Assembly: GCA_900544135.1 (NCBI GenBank)
Contig: UQTU01000010.1
Span: forward strand, 22,039 to 86,038
DNA: 64,000 bases
DNA from: an uncultured Collinsella sp.
Lineage (GTDB): Bacteria; Actinomycetota; Coriobacteriia; Coriobacteriales; Coriobacteriaceae
Reading direction: 5' to 3'
Position 1 is the first letter of the stretch, and each line of letters begins with the position of its first letter. A program made the translations under genes and the position numbers. Of the stretch, positions 1-8,300 are shown piece by piece. Under the pieces are notes generated by a model that saw only the letters and a program-made list of their open reading frames with translations, made no database searches and was not told the DNA's origin.

Positions 1-1
1 A

Positions 2-1714
2 TGGGCGGCCATCTTCCTGATCCTGTTCCACACGGTGGCAAAGTCGCTGCTGTTCCTGTGCGTGGGCACGGCCGAGCATCATATCGGCAGCCGCAATATC
101 GAGGACATGGACGGTATGTTCAGCCGCATGCCGCACCTGACGCGCCTGATGATGCTGGGCATCATGGGCATGTTTGTGGCGCCGTTTGGCATGCTCGTGT
201 CCAAGTGGGGCGCCCTGGTGGCGTTCGCGCAGACCGGCAACGTGCTCATGATCATGGTGCTTGCCTTTGGCTCGGCCGCGACGTTTTACTTCTGGGGCAA
301 GTGGCTCGCCAAGCTTTCGGGCGTCGACCCCACGGTCCAAAACGTTGAGGTCAATGTCCATAAGACCGAATGGATGGCGCTCAACACCATCGCCGCGCTG
401 CTGATTCTGTGCTGCGTGGCCTTCCCGATTATCTCGAGCGGTTTGGTGTCGCCTTACTTGGCCATGGTGTTTGGCCGCGTGCCGTACGTTATTGGCAAGG
501 ACGCCATGTATCTGATGGTGGTTATCGTGGCGTTTATCGCCGTGGTGCTGCTGACGTCATTCCGCGTGAGCAACAAACCGCACGTAAACGTATATCTTTC
601 GGGTGTGGGAACCGACAATTACCGCCATTTCCGCGGCTCGATGGGACATGAGGTGAAGGCCGAAAAGCGCAATTGGTACTCGGAGGACGCCCTTGGCGAG
701 AAGCGTATTGGCCCCGTGGGTAGCGTCGTGTGCTGCAGCATTATCTTGTTTGCGCTGCTGTGTTGCGCGTGGATTGGGCCCGAGCGACTTGCCATGAGTG
801 CACCCTCGGTGCTGCGCGGTAAGTATTTTGAAGGTTCGGGTGTCGTGGGCATCTTTATTGGCACCGTGGCGTTTGCCCTGCTGGCGCCGCTTGTGGGCGG
901 CCTGATCGACGGCGTTGACCGTAAGCTTTCGGCTCGCATGCAGGGCCGTGTGGGCCCGCGCCTGCTGCAACCGTTCTACGACGTTGCCAAGCTGCTGCGC
1001 AAGGCCCCTGCCAGCGTAAACACCATGGACGATACCTACATGGCGTGCGCGCTCATCTTTACCGTCGTGGGCGGCGGCATCTTTGTGTCGGGCTCCAACA
1101 CGCTGCTGTGCGCTTTTATGGTGACGCTCGCCGCGATCTTTGTGGTGCTGGCGTCCGCCTCGACGCAAAGCCCGTTTGCCCAGGTCGGTGCCGACCGCGA
1201 GCTGCTGCAGGTCATGAGTTACGAGCCCGCCGTTCTGCTGATGAGCGTGGGCCTGTACCTTGCCACCGACAGCTTCGATTCCATCGCCGTGACGGGGCAG
1301 TCGGCCCCCATCATCGTGTACAGCGCGCCCATTTTCCTCGCGCTGCTCGCGGTACTTACCATCAAGCTGCGCAAGTCGCCGTTCGATCTTTCGTACTCGC
1401 ATCACGCGCATCAGGAGATCGTTCAGGGCGTCGCCACCGAGATGAGCGGCGGCACGCTGGCCAAGATGACCCTTATGCACTGGTGCGAGACCGTGCTGTT
1501 TTTGATGTGGGTGGGCATGTTCTTTGTTTGGGGCAACCCGGTGAGCTGGGTGGTAGCCCTGGTCGTGATGGCCGCGACGTACTTTGTCGAGGTGCTTATC
1601 GACAACACCTTCGCACGCAGTACCTGGCGCAGCTGCTTTAAGCTCGGATGGGGCGTGGCGCTGGTGTTTGGCCTGCTCAACCTTATGCCCATCCTCGTCG
1701 ACGTGTTTATTTAG
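2..1714 (+). CDS. EchA-EchB fusion, membrane subunit of Ech-type [NiFe] hydrogenase (5' partial)
   Basis: The reading frame is open from base 2, so the start lies outside the window; 570 residues are visible. Residues 1 to about 265 resemble the C-terminal end of a NuoL/EchA-type antiporter-like subunit (transmembrane helices, then the segment YLSGVGTDNYRHFRGS and an RNWYSED motif). From about residue 278 the protein becomes a NuoH/EchB-type subunit, with the hallmark motifs GGLIDGVDRKLSARMQGRVG and PRLLQPFYDVAKLLRK, the quinone/ferredoxin-arm docking region of complex I relatives. No stop or restart separates the halves. In other Ech hydrogenases these are two genes, so this is a natural fusion (see finding). 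It heads the operon and ends 12 bp before echC. It would form the ion-translocating membrane arm. Family assignment is confident; the exact boundary is inferred. Confidence 0.88.
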   Translation, partial: WAAIFLILFHTVAKSLLFLCVGTAEHHIGSRNIEDMDGMFSRMPHLTRLMMLGIMGMFVAPFGMLVSKWGALVAFAQTGNVLMIMVLAFGSAATFYFWGKWLAKLSGVDPTVQNVEVNVHKTEWMALNTIAALLILCCVAFPIISSGLVSPYLAMVFGRVPYVIGKDAMYLMVVIVAFIAVVLLTSFRVSNKPHVNVYLSGVGTDNYRHFRGSMGHEVKAEKRNWYSEDALGEKRIGPVGSVVCCSIILFALLCCAWIGPERLAMSAPSVLRGKYFEGSGVVGIFIGTVAFALLAPLVGGLIDGVDRKLSARMQGRVGPRLLQPFYDVAKLLRKAPASVNTMDDTYMACALIFTVVGGGIFVSGSNTLLCAFMVTLAAIFVVLASASTQSPFAQVGADRELLQVMSYEPAVLLMSVGLYLATDSFDSIAVTGQSAPIIVYSAPIFLALLAVLTIKLRKSPFDLSYSHHAHQEIVQGVATEMSGGTLAKMTLMHWCETVLFLMWVGMFFVWGNPVSWVVALVVMAATYFVEVLIDNTFARSTWRSCFKLGWGVALVFGLLNLMPILVDVFI

Positions 1715-1726
1715 GAGGCGGCATCC

Positions 1727-2356
1727 ATGGATCATAAAATGTCGCGCTCGCCGTGGGTTATTCATTACGACGGCTCGAGCTGCAACGGATGCGATATCGA
1801 GGTGCTGGCCTCGCTCACGCCGCTGTTCGATGCGGAGCGCTTTGGCGTGGTCAACACCGGCAACCCCAAGCATGCGGATATCTTTTTGGTGACGGGGTCG
1901 GTCAATGCCCAGAACCTGCCCGTCGTGCGCCAGATCTACAACCAGATGCTCGAGCCCAAGTGTGTGGTGGCCTGCGGCATCTGCGCGTGTTCGGGCGGCG
2001 TATTCCGCGATGCCTACAACGTGATCGGAGGCGTGGACCGCGCGATTCCCGTGGACGTATACGCGCCCGGGTGCGCCATTCGTCCCGAGACGGTGATTGA
2101 TGCCATCGTGGAGGCGTGCGGCATCCTGGATCAGAAGGAGGCCGTGATGCGTGCTGGCGGTGACCCGCTTACCGTGGGCGGCGCCGCGACCTGGGACGGT
2201 GGCGTTGAGCTGGGCGAGGACGGGTTTGTGGCTGCGGGGGCCGGGACTGATGGTGCCGGTGACGGCGTCGAGGCCAACGTGTCCACCAGGTCCGCCGCAC
2301 CCGCCGCTGGCGACGCGCCCGCTGAGACGCCCGTCGCTGCAAAGGAGGCCGAGTAA
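1727..2356 (+). CDS. echC: Ech hydrogenase small subunit, NuoB/HycG-like
   Basis: This is the electron-transferring small subunit of a group 4 [NiFe] hydrogenase, carrying the single proximal 4Fe-4S cluster. The NuoB-type cysteines are all visible: CNGC at residues 19-22, a cysteine in VACGICACSGG, and one in APGCAIRPE. The conserved core ends near residue 145. The last 60 or so residues are a Gly/Ala/Glu-rich low-complexity tail not expected in the family. The start has a GGAGG box about 8 bp upstream. The stop overlaps the next start by one base (TAATG), which indicates translational coupling with echD. It would contact EchE and the ferredoxin subunit EchF on the cytoplasmic side of the membrane. 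Confidence 0.9.
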   Translation: MDHKMSRSPWVIHYDGSSCNGCDIEVLASLTPLFDAERFGVVNTGNPKHADIFLVTGSVNAQNLPVVRQIYNQMLEPKCVVACGICACSGGVFRDAYNVIGGVDRAIPVDVYAPGCAIRPETVIDAIVEACGILDQKEAVMRAGGDPLTVGGAATWDGGVELGEDGFVAAGAGTDGAGDGVEANVSTRSAAPAAGDAPAETPVAAKEAE

Positions 2357-3072
2357 TGCAAAAGGCTATCTATACCACCGTCGGGATCGATGAGCTCCTG
2401 TCGCATGTCCAGGCGCTCAAGGGCGTCGGCGCGCGCTTTGTGCAAATGCACGCCGAGCGCTGTGTGGACGACGGCACGTATCGCCTGGTCTATACGTTTA
2501 TCAACGTCCGCGCTGCGCAAGAGCAGATCGCTCGGGATGGCAGCCATGCGATCGAGAACCTGGTGGTCGAGGGCATCGACCAGTACCAGGAGATTCCGTC
2601 CATCAGCTCGTATTATCCGGCGGTATTCCCGTTTGAGAACGAGGCGCACGACCTGTTTGGGCTTGCCATCACCGACATGCAGATCGACTTTAAGGGCTTT
2701 TTCTACCAGGTCTCGACTGCCGAGCCCATGAGCGTTATCACACCCGAGGTGAAGGCCGCGCGCGAGAAAGCCATGAAGGTCCGTGCCGCCGCAGAGGCCA
2801 AGGCGCGCAAGGCTGCGGCCGAGAAGGCCGCTGCCGCTGCTGCTGCGGGGGAGGGCGCCGCGGGTGCCGGCGATGCTGCGAACGCTGTTGCCGCCCAGCC
2901 CGCTGCGGCTACCGGCTCCGATGCTCAGCATGACGATGCTGCTGCCAAGGCCGCGCTCAAGGCTGCCGAGATGGAGGCAAAGCTCGCCGCCATGGATCCC
3001 GAGAAAGCGGCCAAGGTCCGCGCGGCGCTTGCCGCCAAGGCCGCCCGCGACAAGCAGAAAAAGGAGGCGTAA
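2356..3072 (+). CDS. echD: Ech hydrogenase subunit, NuoC/HycE-N-like
   Basis: The first 125 or so residues match the 30-kDa NuoC/EchD fold, with the family signature YYPAVFPFENEAHDLFGL near residues 83-100. It has no cofactor of its own and pairs with the large subunit. From about residue 130 to 238 the protein is an Ala/Lys/Glu-rich, probably helical or coiled tail, roughly doubling the usual length of the domain. The start ATG overlaps the stop of echC by one base, and a 5-bp gap separates it from echE. The tail is compositionally similar to the shorter tail on EchC; whether it interacts with anything is unknown. Confidence 0.88.
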   Translation: MQKAIYTTVGIDELLSHVQALKGVGARFVQMHAERCVDDGTYRLVYTFINVRAAQEQIARDGSHAIENLVVEGIDQYQEIPSISSYYPAVFPFENEAHDLFGLAITDMQIDFKGFFYQVSTAEPMSVITPEVKAAREKAMKVRAAAEAKARKAAAEKAAAAAAAGEGAAGAGDAANAVAAQPAAATGSDAQHDDAAAKAALKAAEMEAKLAAMDPEKAAKVRAALAAKAARDKQKKEA

Positions 3073-3077
3073 GGTCC

Positions 3078-4166
3078 ATGGCACATCGCTCCGTTATTCC
3101 GTTTGGCCCGCAACACCCGGTGCTGCCCGAGCCGCTTCATCTGGACCTGGTGATCGAGGACGACCGCGTCATCGAGGCAATTCCGCAGATCGGCTTTGTG
3201 CACCGCGGACTCGAGAAGCTCACCGAAAAGCGCGACATGCACCAGTTTGGCTACATCGCCGAGCGCATCTGCGGCATCTGCGCCGTGGGCCACAGCTATG
3301 GCTATGCCAGCGCCTGCGAGCGCATGCTCGACATCGAGGTGCCCGGCCGCGCGCAGTATATCCGCACCATTTTGCACGAGCTTTCGCGCATCCACTCGCA
3401 TCTGCTGTGGCTGGGCCTGCTCGCCGATGCCTTTGGCTTCGAGGCGCTGTTCTATCGTTCGTGGACGCTGCGCGAGCAGATTCTCAAGATCTTCGAGAGC
3501 ACGTGCGGTGGTCGCGTGATTCTGTCGATCAACGAGATCGGCGGCCTTAAGCACGACATTGAGGACTCCGAGCTGGCGGGTATTGTCCAGACGCTCGATG
3601 CCATGCGTCCCGACTACGAGGCCCTGGTGCATACGTTTTTGGACGACAATAGCTGCGGCGAGCGCCTGCATGGCGTGGGCGTGATCAGCAAGAAGGACGC
3701 GCTGAATCTGTCGATGGTCGGCCCGTTCGGTCGCGCCTCGGGCGTGGATTACGACGTGCGCATGTTTGGCGACGGTGCCTATGCAGGCCTGGCAGCATTT
3801 GAGCCCATCGTTGCTACCGACGGCGACTGCTATGCCCGCTGCCAGGTGCGTTGTGCCGAGGTCACGCAGGCCATGGACATCATCAAGGAGCTTGTGGGCA
3901 AGATCCCGCACGACGGTATCGGCGGGCGCACCAAGCTCACGCCGGCCGACGGCGCGCGCGGCGAGGTTGTGATTGAGCAGCCGCGCGGCGAGGCGTACTA
4001 CTATGTGCGCGGTAACGGCACCAAGAATCTGGACCGTTTTCGCGTGCGAACGCCGACGTCGCAAAACCTGGCGGGCCTGACACATGCGCTGCAGGGCGTG
4101 CTCCTTGCCAACGTTCCTATGATTATCCTGACCATCGACCCCTGCATTAGCTGCACGGAAAGGTAG
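3078..4166 (+). CDS. echE: Ech hydrogenase large catalytic subunit, NuoD/HycE-like
   Basis: Catalytic [NiFe] subunit that reduces protons to H2. Both CxxC motifs that hold the Ni-Fe centre are present: RICGICAVGHSYGYAS near residues 70-85, and DPCISCTER at the extreme C-terminus. The presence of both pairs separates a real hydrogenase from complex I NuoD, which has lost them. The protein stops at DPCISCTER, so there is no C-terminal peptide to be removed by a maturation protease; this is known for EchE and CooH. No hyp maturation genes lie in the window. Spacing to echD and echF is 5 and 7 bp, consistent with one transcript. Confidence 0.93.
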   Translation: MAHRSVIPFGPQHPVLPEPLHLDLVIEDDRVIEAIPQIGFVHRGLEKLTEKRDMHQFGYIAERICGICAVGHSYGYASACERMLDIEVPGRAQYIRTILHELSRIHSHLLWLGLLADAFGFEALFYRSWTLREQILKIFESTCGGRVILSINEIGGLKHDIEDSELAGIVQTLDAMRPDYEALVHTFLDDNSCGERLHGVGVISKKDALNLSMVGPFGRASGVDYDVRMFGDGAYAGLAAFEPIVATDGDCYARCQVRCAEVTQAMDIIKELVGKIPHDGIGGRTKLTPADGARGEVVIEQPRGEAYYYVRGNGTKNLDRFRVRTPTSQNLAGLTHALQGVLLANVPMIILTIDPCISCTER

Positions 4167-4173
4167 GCGCGGC

Positions 4174-4515
4174 ATGAGTTTACTGACATTTGCCAAGACG
4201 GCCTTGGGTTCTATGGTCAAGCAGCCGGTCACGGTGTGCTATCCGCAGGAGAAGCTGACGGCGCCCGAGCGCCTGCGCGGGCATATCGTCAATGACATGG
4301 ACGTGTGCATTTGCTGCGGCATGTGCGCGCGCCGTTGCCCGGCGGGCGCGCTTGCGGTCGATCGCAAGGGCGGAACGTGGTCGATCGACCCGTATGCCTG
4401 CGTGGTGTGCGGCGAGTGCATCGAAAGCTGCCCCAAGCGCTGCCTGACTATGGACACCGCCCGCACTCCAGTCGCAGCGGACAAGACTCCCACGGTAGAA
4501 ACTAAGCCGGAGTAG
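4174..4515 (+). CDS. echF: Ech hydrogenase ferredoxin-type subunit, NuoI/HycF-like
   Basis: A 113-residue polyferredoxin with two 4Fe-4S motifs, CICCGMCARRCP and CVVCGECIESCP, in the middle of the protein. It passes electrons from soluble ferredoxin to the EchC cluster. It is the last gene of the hydrogenase run, 7 bp after echE, and is followed by strong hairpins. The N-terminus lacks a membrane helix, as usual for NuoI/EchF. The order A-B-C-D-E-F is the same as in described ech operons. Confidence 0.9.
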   Translation: MSLLTFAKTALGSMVKQPVTVCYPQEKLTAPERLRGHIVNDMDVCICCGMCARRCPAGALAVDRKGGTWSIDPYACVVCGECIESCPKRCLTMDTARTPVAADKTPTVETKPE

Positions 4516-4536
4516 CGCGAGGACGGACCAAAAAAT

Positions 4537-4599
4537 GGGCCGGTGATTCGCCGGCCCGCATATCGGGGCTTGCCAGTTGTCTGGTGGGCCCCGATTTAT
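4537..4599 (+). terminator. Tandem hairpins ending the ech operon
   Basis: Two successive inverted repeats follow echF. The first is GGGCCGG, a 7-nt loop, then CCGGCCC (4537-4557). The second pairs ATCGGGGC (4562-4569) with GCCCCGAT (4588-4595), extended inward by GCCAG/CTGGT, and is followed by TTATAT. The second has the better U-rich tail and is the likely intrinsic terminator. Confidence 0.65.
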
Positions 4600-4623
4600 A
4601 TGATGGGGAGATATGGAGGGAAG

Positions 4624-5127
4624 TTACCCCTGCTTTTTATGGATGCCGTCGATGTGCCGTGCGGTGTTCTTGAGCTTTGCCATCATGCTCGGGTCGGGGC
4701 GCGCGGCCTCTCACGCTTCGCGCTCGCGACGTTTCACATACTCGTTTTGGATGGGCCCGCCGTACTCCTCGACAAGGCGTTTGTACCAGTCGGCTGCTCC
4801 TTGGACTTCTTCTGCGGTGGGGTGGCCCTTCATGACGCCGCCCACGAGTTTGAAGGGTCCGAATGTGTCATAGCCGCATGCGCCGTAGGTTCCGATATAC
4901 GTTGCGCGTTGAGTCCTTGCGATTCCCTCGAGATCGCGCGTGTACCATTTGTTTTTGCCGCCATAGGTCATGAGGCCAAAAACCATGTAGCCATCGATCG
5001 GCCAAGGGGATGATGCAGATCGGGGTCGCTTACCGTTATCTGCATCGACGGGGTTAATAAAGTAAAGGTGCGCCGCTCTTTTGACATCCTTGATTAGAGC
5101 AAAACTACCGGATCGAAAGCTACGCAT
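4624..5127 (-). pseudogene. Broken small gene, possibly flavodoxin-fold
   Basis: On the minus strand an open frame from 5127 encodes 138 residues and stops at a TGA (4711-4713). The same frame then continues as EAARPDPSMMAKLKNTARHI and more, to a TAA at 4624-4626. A C-to-T change in a CGA arginine codon would explain the internal stop. The central part (GYMVFGLMTYGGK, YIGTYGACGYDTFGPFKLVG, KGHPTAEEV) is weakly reminiscent of flavodoxin/NADPH-FMN reductase folds, but I do not recognise the family with confidence. The N-terminal 30 residues look unrelated to such a fold, so the 5' end may also be truncated. Lower-confidence reading: an intact 138-residue protein of unknown function. Confidence 0.45.
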
Positions 5128-5157
5128 ACACTGGTATTTAATAACAATTACCAGCGG

Positions 5158-5195
5158 TTTATATCATTGATACCAATTGGTATCAATGATATAAA
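5158..5195. promoter_or_regulatory. Perfect 38-bp palindrome, probable operator
   Basis: Two 17-bp arms (left arm TTTATATCATTGATACC) flank a central AATT that is itself palindromic, so all 38 bases are two-fold symmetric. It lies between the minus-strand broken gene and the plus-strand surface glycosidase. A second, imperfect palindrome (CTGGTA...TTACCAG, 5131-5154) sits beside it. Unlike a terminator it has no GC-rich stem, and it is far AT-richer than the genome. An operator for a dimeric repressor (TetR, MarR or GntR type) is the simplest reading. Confidence 0.55.
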
Positions 5196-5372
5196 ACCTC
5201 TACTTATTCAATACCGTTGGGGTATTAATATCGACCGTTTGCTAGCTGCTGGCCGATTGCCAAGGTTCGTGCTGAATGGCTCCTCTATCATGTTTACATT
5301 TGCTGGATGCGCTAAGAGAGTTGCGTCTGATGACCGTAGGGCGCGGCGCAGATTGAAGAGAAAGGGGAGCGA

Positions 5373-8300
5373 ATGCTCAAAAAACGCTATTTTGCCGCCC
5401 CCGTTCTTGCAATGGTGGGCCTCTTGGGGCTGTCAGCTCCGCCCGCCGCATACGCGGACGGATATGGCAGCGTGGGCGTGAAAAAATCGCCCGGTATTAT
5501 AACTATCGGGAATAATGCGATTTCTAGAACGTTTAGCATCGCAGACGGCAAGCTTACGACTGTCGAGATTAACAATAAGCTTGCTTCGACCGCGCTTGTT
5601 CCCGGATCGGGGTCCGAAGAATTCGTCATTCAGTCGCTCGCCGAGGCCGCGCGTCTAGAGCCGACGGCTGCGCTCACGAGCGTCAAGCCTACGGCGGCAA
5701 CTGCCGTGGGATCCTCGGTTGATTCGAGCGAGGGCGCGCTGGCGTCAAAGGCAATCGATGGAGATGCAAGTACCTACTGGGCTTCTTCTGCGGAGACTGC
5801 GGGCACGGCAAACCTCGTTGTAGATTTTGGTGGAATCAAAACCATCGATAGCGTTAGCTATACGCCGCGTCACCACGATTCGGCGGGCTATAACTGCACG
5901 GGTCGAGTCAAGACGTACAAGCTCGAGTACCAGAATGCCGACGGTGCATGGGTGACGCTCGTGGAGAATGGCACCATGAAGGATACGGGTGCTACCACTA
6001 TCACCTTTAACGCCGTGGAGGCAAAGGCGATTCGCCTGACCGGTCTCACCACATACCATTGGCAGTCTTTCAATGAGAATAAATACATGAACGCGGCGGA
6101 ACTCGACGTACTCGACGCTTCGGGCGATTCCGTTGTGCGCGAGGCCAAGGGCTGGACTGTGACGGGAACGTCCGTTGCTACCAACGAAGGCGGCGGATAT
6201 GAGGCTCTGATCGACGGTGACCTCACTACCTACTATCATTCTCGCTATGGTGCGGGCGAGGGCGACACGAAGAAGCTTCCTGTCGATTTGACGATCGATC
6301 GCGGTGAGGGAGCGAACAGCTCCTTCCAGACGGTCGGTTACGCAGGCCGCAACGTCAAGGGTGCCAACGGTACCTTCAAGAAGTTCGCCGTGTATGTCTC
6401 GGACAGCAAAGATAACCTGTTCGAGAACGCTAACAAGAAGGGCACGTTCTCGGTCGATCTGAGCTCTTCCTATAATGATGATGGTACCTGCAAGATGACC
6501 TATTTTGGGCTTGATAAGGCTCAGACCGGTCGCTATGTGGGCATTCGCGTGCTTGAGGCGCAGGGCGGCAGCTTTGCCTCCGGTGCCGAGCTCGACCTGT
6601 ATCAGGAGAAGTTCGATACGTTCGAGAGCGGTTCGGGTAAGCCGCAGCTCAAGACAAGCGATCTTGAGCTTGATGGAGAGGCTCAAGTCAGCGATACTTC
6701 CGCGACAATCAACGATGTCAAGAAATCCGGCAAGATGCTGACGTTCACCTTCAAGCCGGTGCAGTTCGGTAACGGTTCGGCCACGGTGACCGAGAAGGTC
6801 GTCATGTATGATGGCGATCATTTTATGCGCAAGTTCCTCGAGGTCAAATCCGAGGATAAGGACATCCGTTTCGACTATATCGACGGTGAGCATCTCAACG
6901 TTAAGGATGCGGATTGCACCTGGACCATCCCTACAGGCAAGGGCGGCGTTGTTGAGATGACCGAGGCCCGTGCCAACTTGGGCCAGCCTATCTACGTCAA
7001 CGGTATGTTCATGGGCTCGGAGTTCCCCGAGACCGATACGCAGATCGTTGATAGTCTGGGCCGTATGCGCTACTGGACCGGTAAGAATTTCACCGATTTT
7101 AAGCGCGATGGCCAGCTCACTTCGGATGGCAAGTACGTCTCATGGCAGACTGTTGTGGGCGCTACCCATTCCGACGGTTCGAACAACGATGTAGTCCGAA
7201 CCGATTTTTACAGCTATATCAAGAGTATTTCAAAGCCGAGCGAGTTCCGTATTCAGTACAACTCCTGGTTTGACAATATGATGCTCATCGACGAGAACAA
7301 CATTCTCGATTCCTTCAAGGCGGTGGACAAGAACCTCTCCGCCACAGGTGTTCGTCCGCTCGACTCTTATGTCGTTGACGACGGTTGGAACAACTACAAC
7401 AACACCGAGACTTCGGTTGACCCGGGCCGCTCCGGCACGGGCAAGAACACCGAAGGTTTCTGGGCGTTCAACTCCAAGTTTCCCAACAAGCTCTCGACGT
7501 CTTCGTCGCTTGTGGAGAAGCTCGGCTCGAATTTCGGCGTTTGGGTAGGCCCGCGCGGCGGCTATAACTTCTACGGCCAGCTTGCAGACATCATTTCCAA
7601 GGCGGGCAACGGATCGGCCGCTGGCGGCTCGATTGACGTCGCAGACCAGCGCTATGTCGATAAGTTCCAGGAGCTCGCACTCCAGTGGATGACCGATTAC
7701 GGCGTTAACTACTGGAAGTGGGATGGCTATGCCGATAACGCACAGTACAACGCATTTGCTCAGGGCGAGGGCGTTGTTGGCTACGATGAGAATCACCATC
7801 ATATGTATGGTGGGCCAAACGGTTTCTATCATTCCACCGACTTGTGGGAAAAGTGGATCGTCCTGTTCGAGAACGTATGGGACAAGGCCGACGAGCTCGG
7901 CATCGACAACCTTTGGGTCTCTCTCACCTGCTATGTGAACCCAAGCCCTTGGTTCTTGCAGTGGTCCAACTCGGTGTGGATCCAGTGCACGCACGACCGC
8001 GGTGAAGTCTCCAATTCAACGCTCAACAACAAGATGGACAACATGTTGAGCTATCGAGATGGAGCCTACTACGACTTCGTCAAGAACCACGACTTCCAGT
8101 TCCCGCTTTCCAACCTCTACAACCACGACCCGATTTACGGTAAAGAGGGCACGGGTATCACGGCAACCTCCATGGACGGTGCACAGTTCCGCAACTATCT
8201 GTACATGATGGCCACACGCGGCACATCGTTCTGGGAGCTCTATTATTCCGATAGCCTGTTTGACGACGAAAAGTACTTGGTGAATGCCGACTTCCTCGAG

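Noticed and set aside
4543..5013. A 156-codon plus-strand frame
   Set aside because: It starts inside the ech terminator hairpin and is antisense to the more protein-like minus-strand frame.
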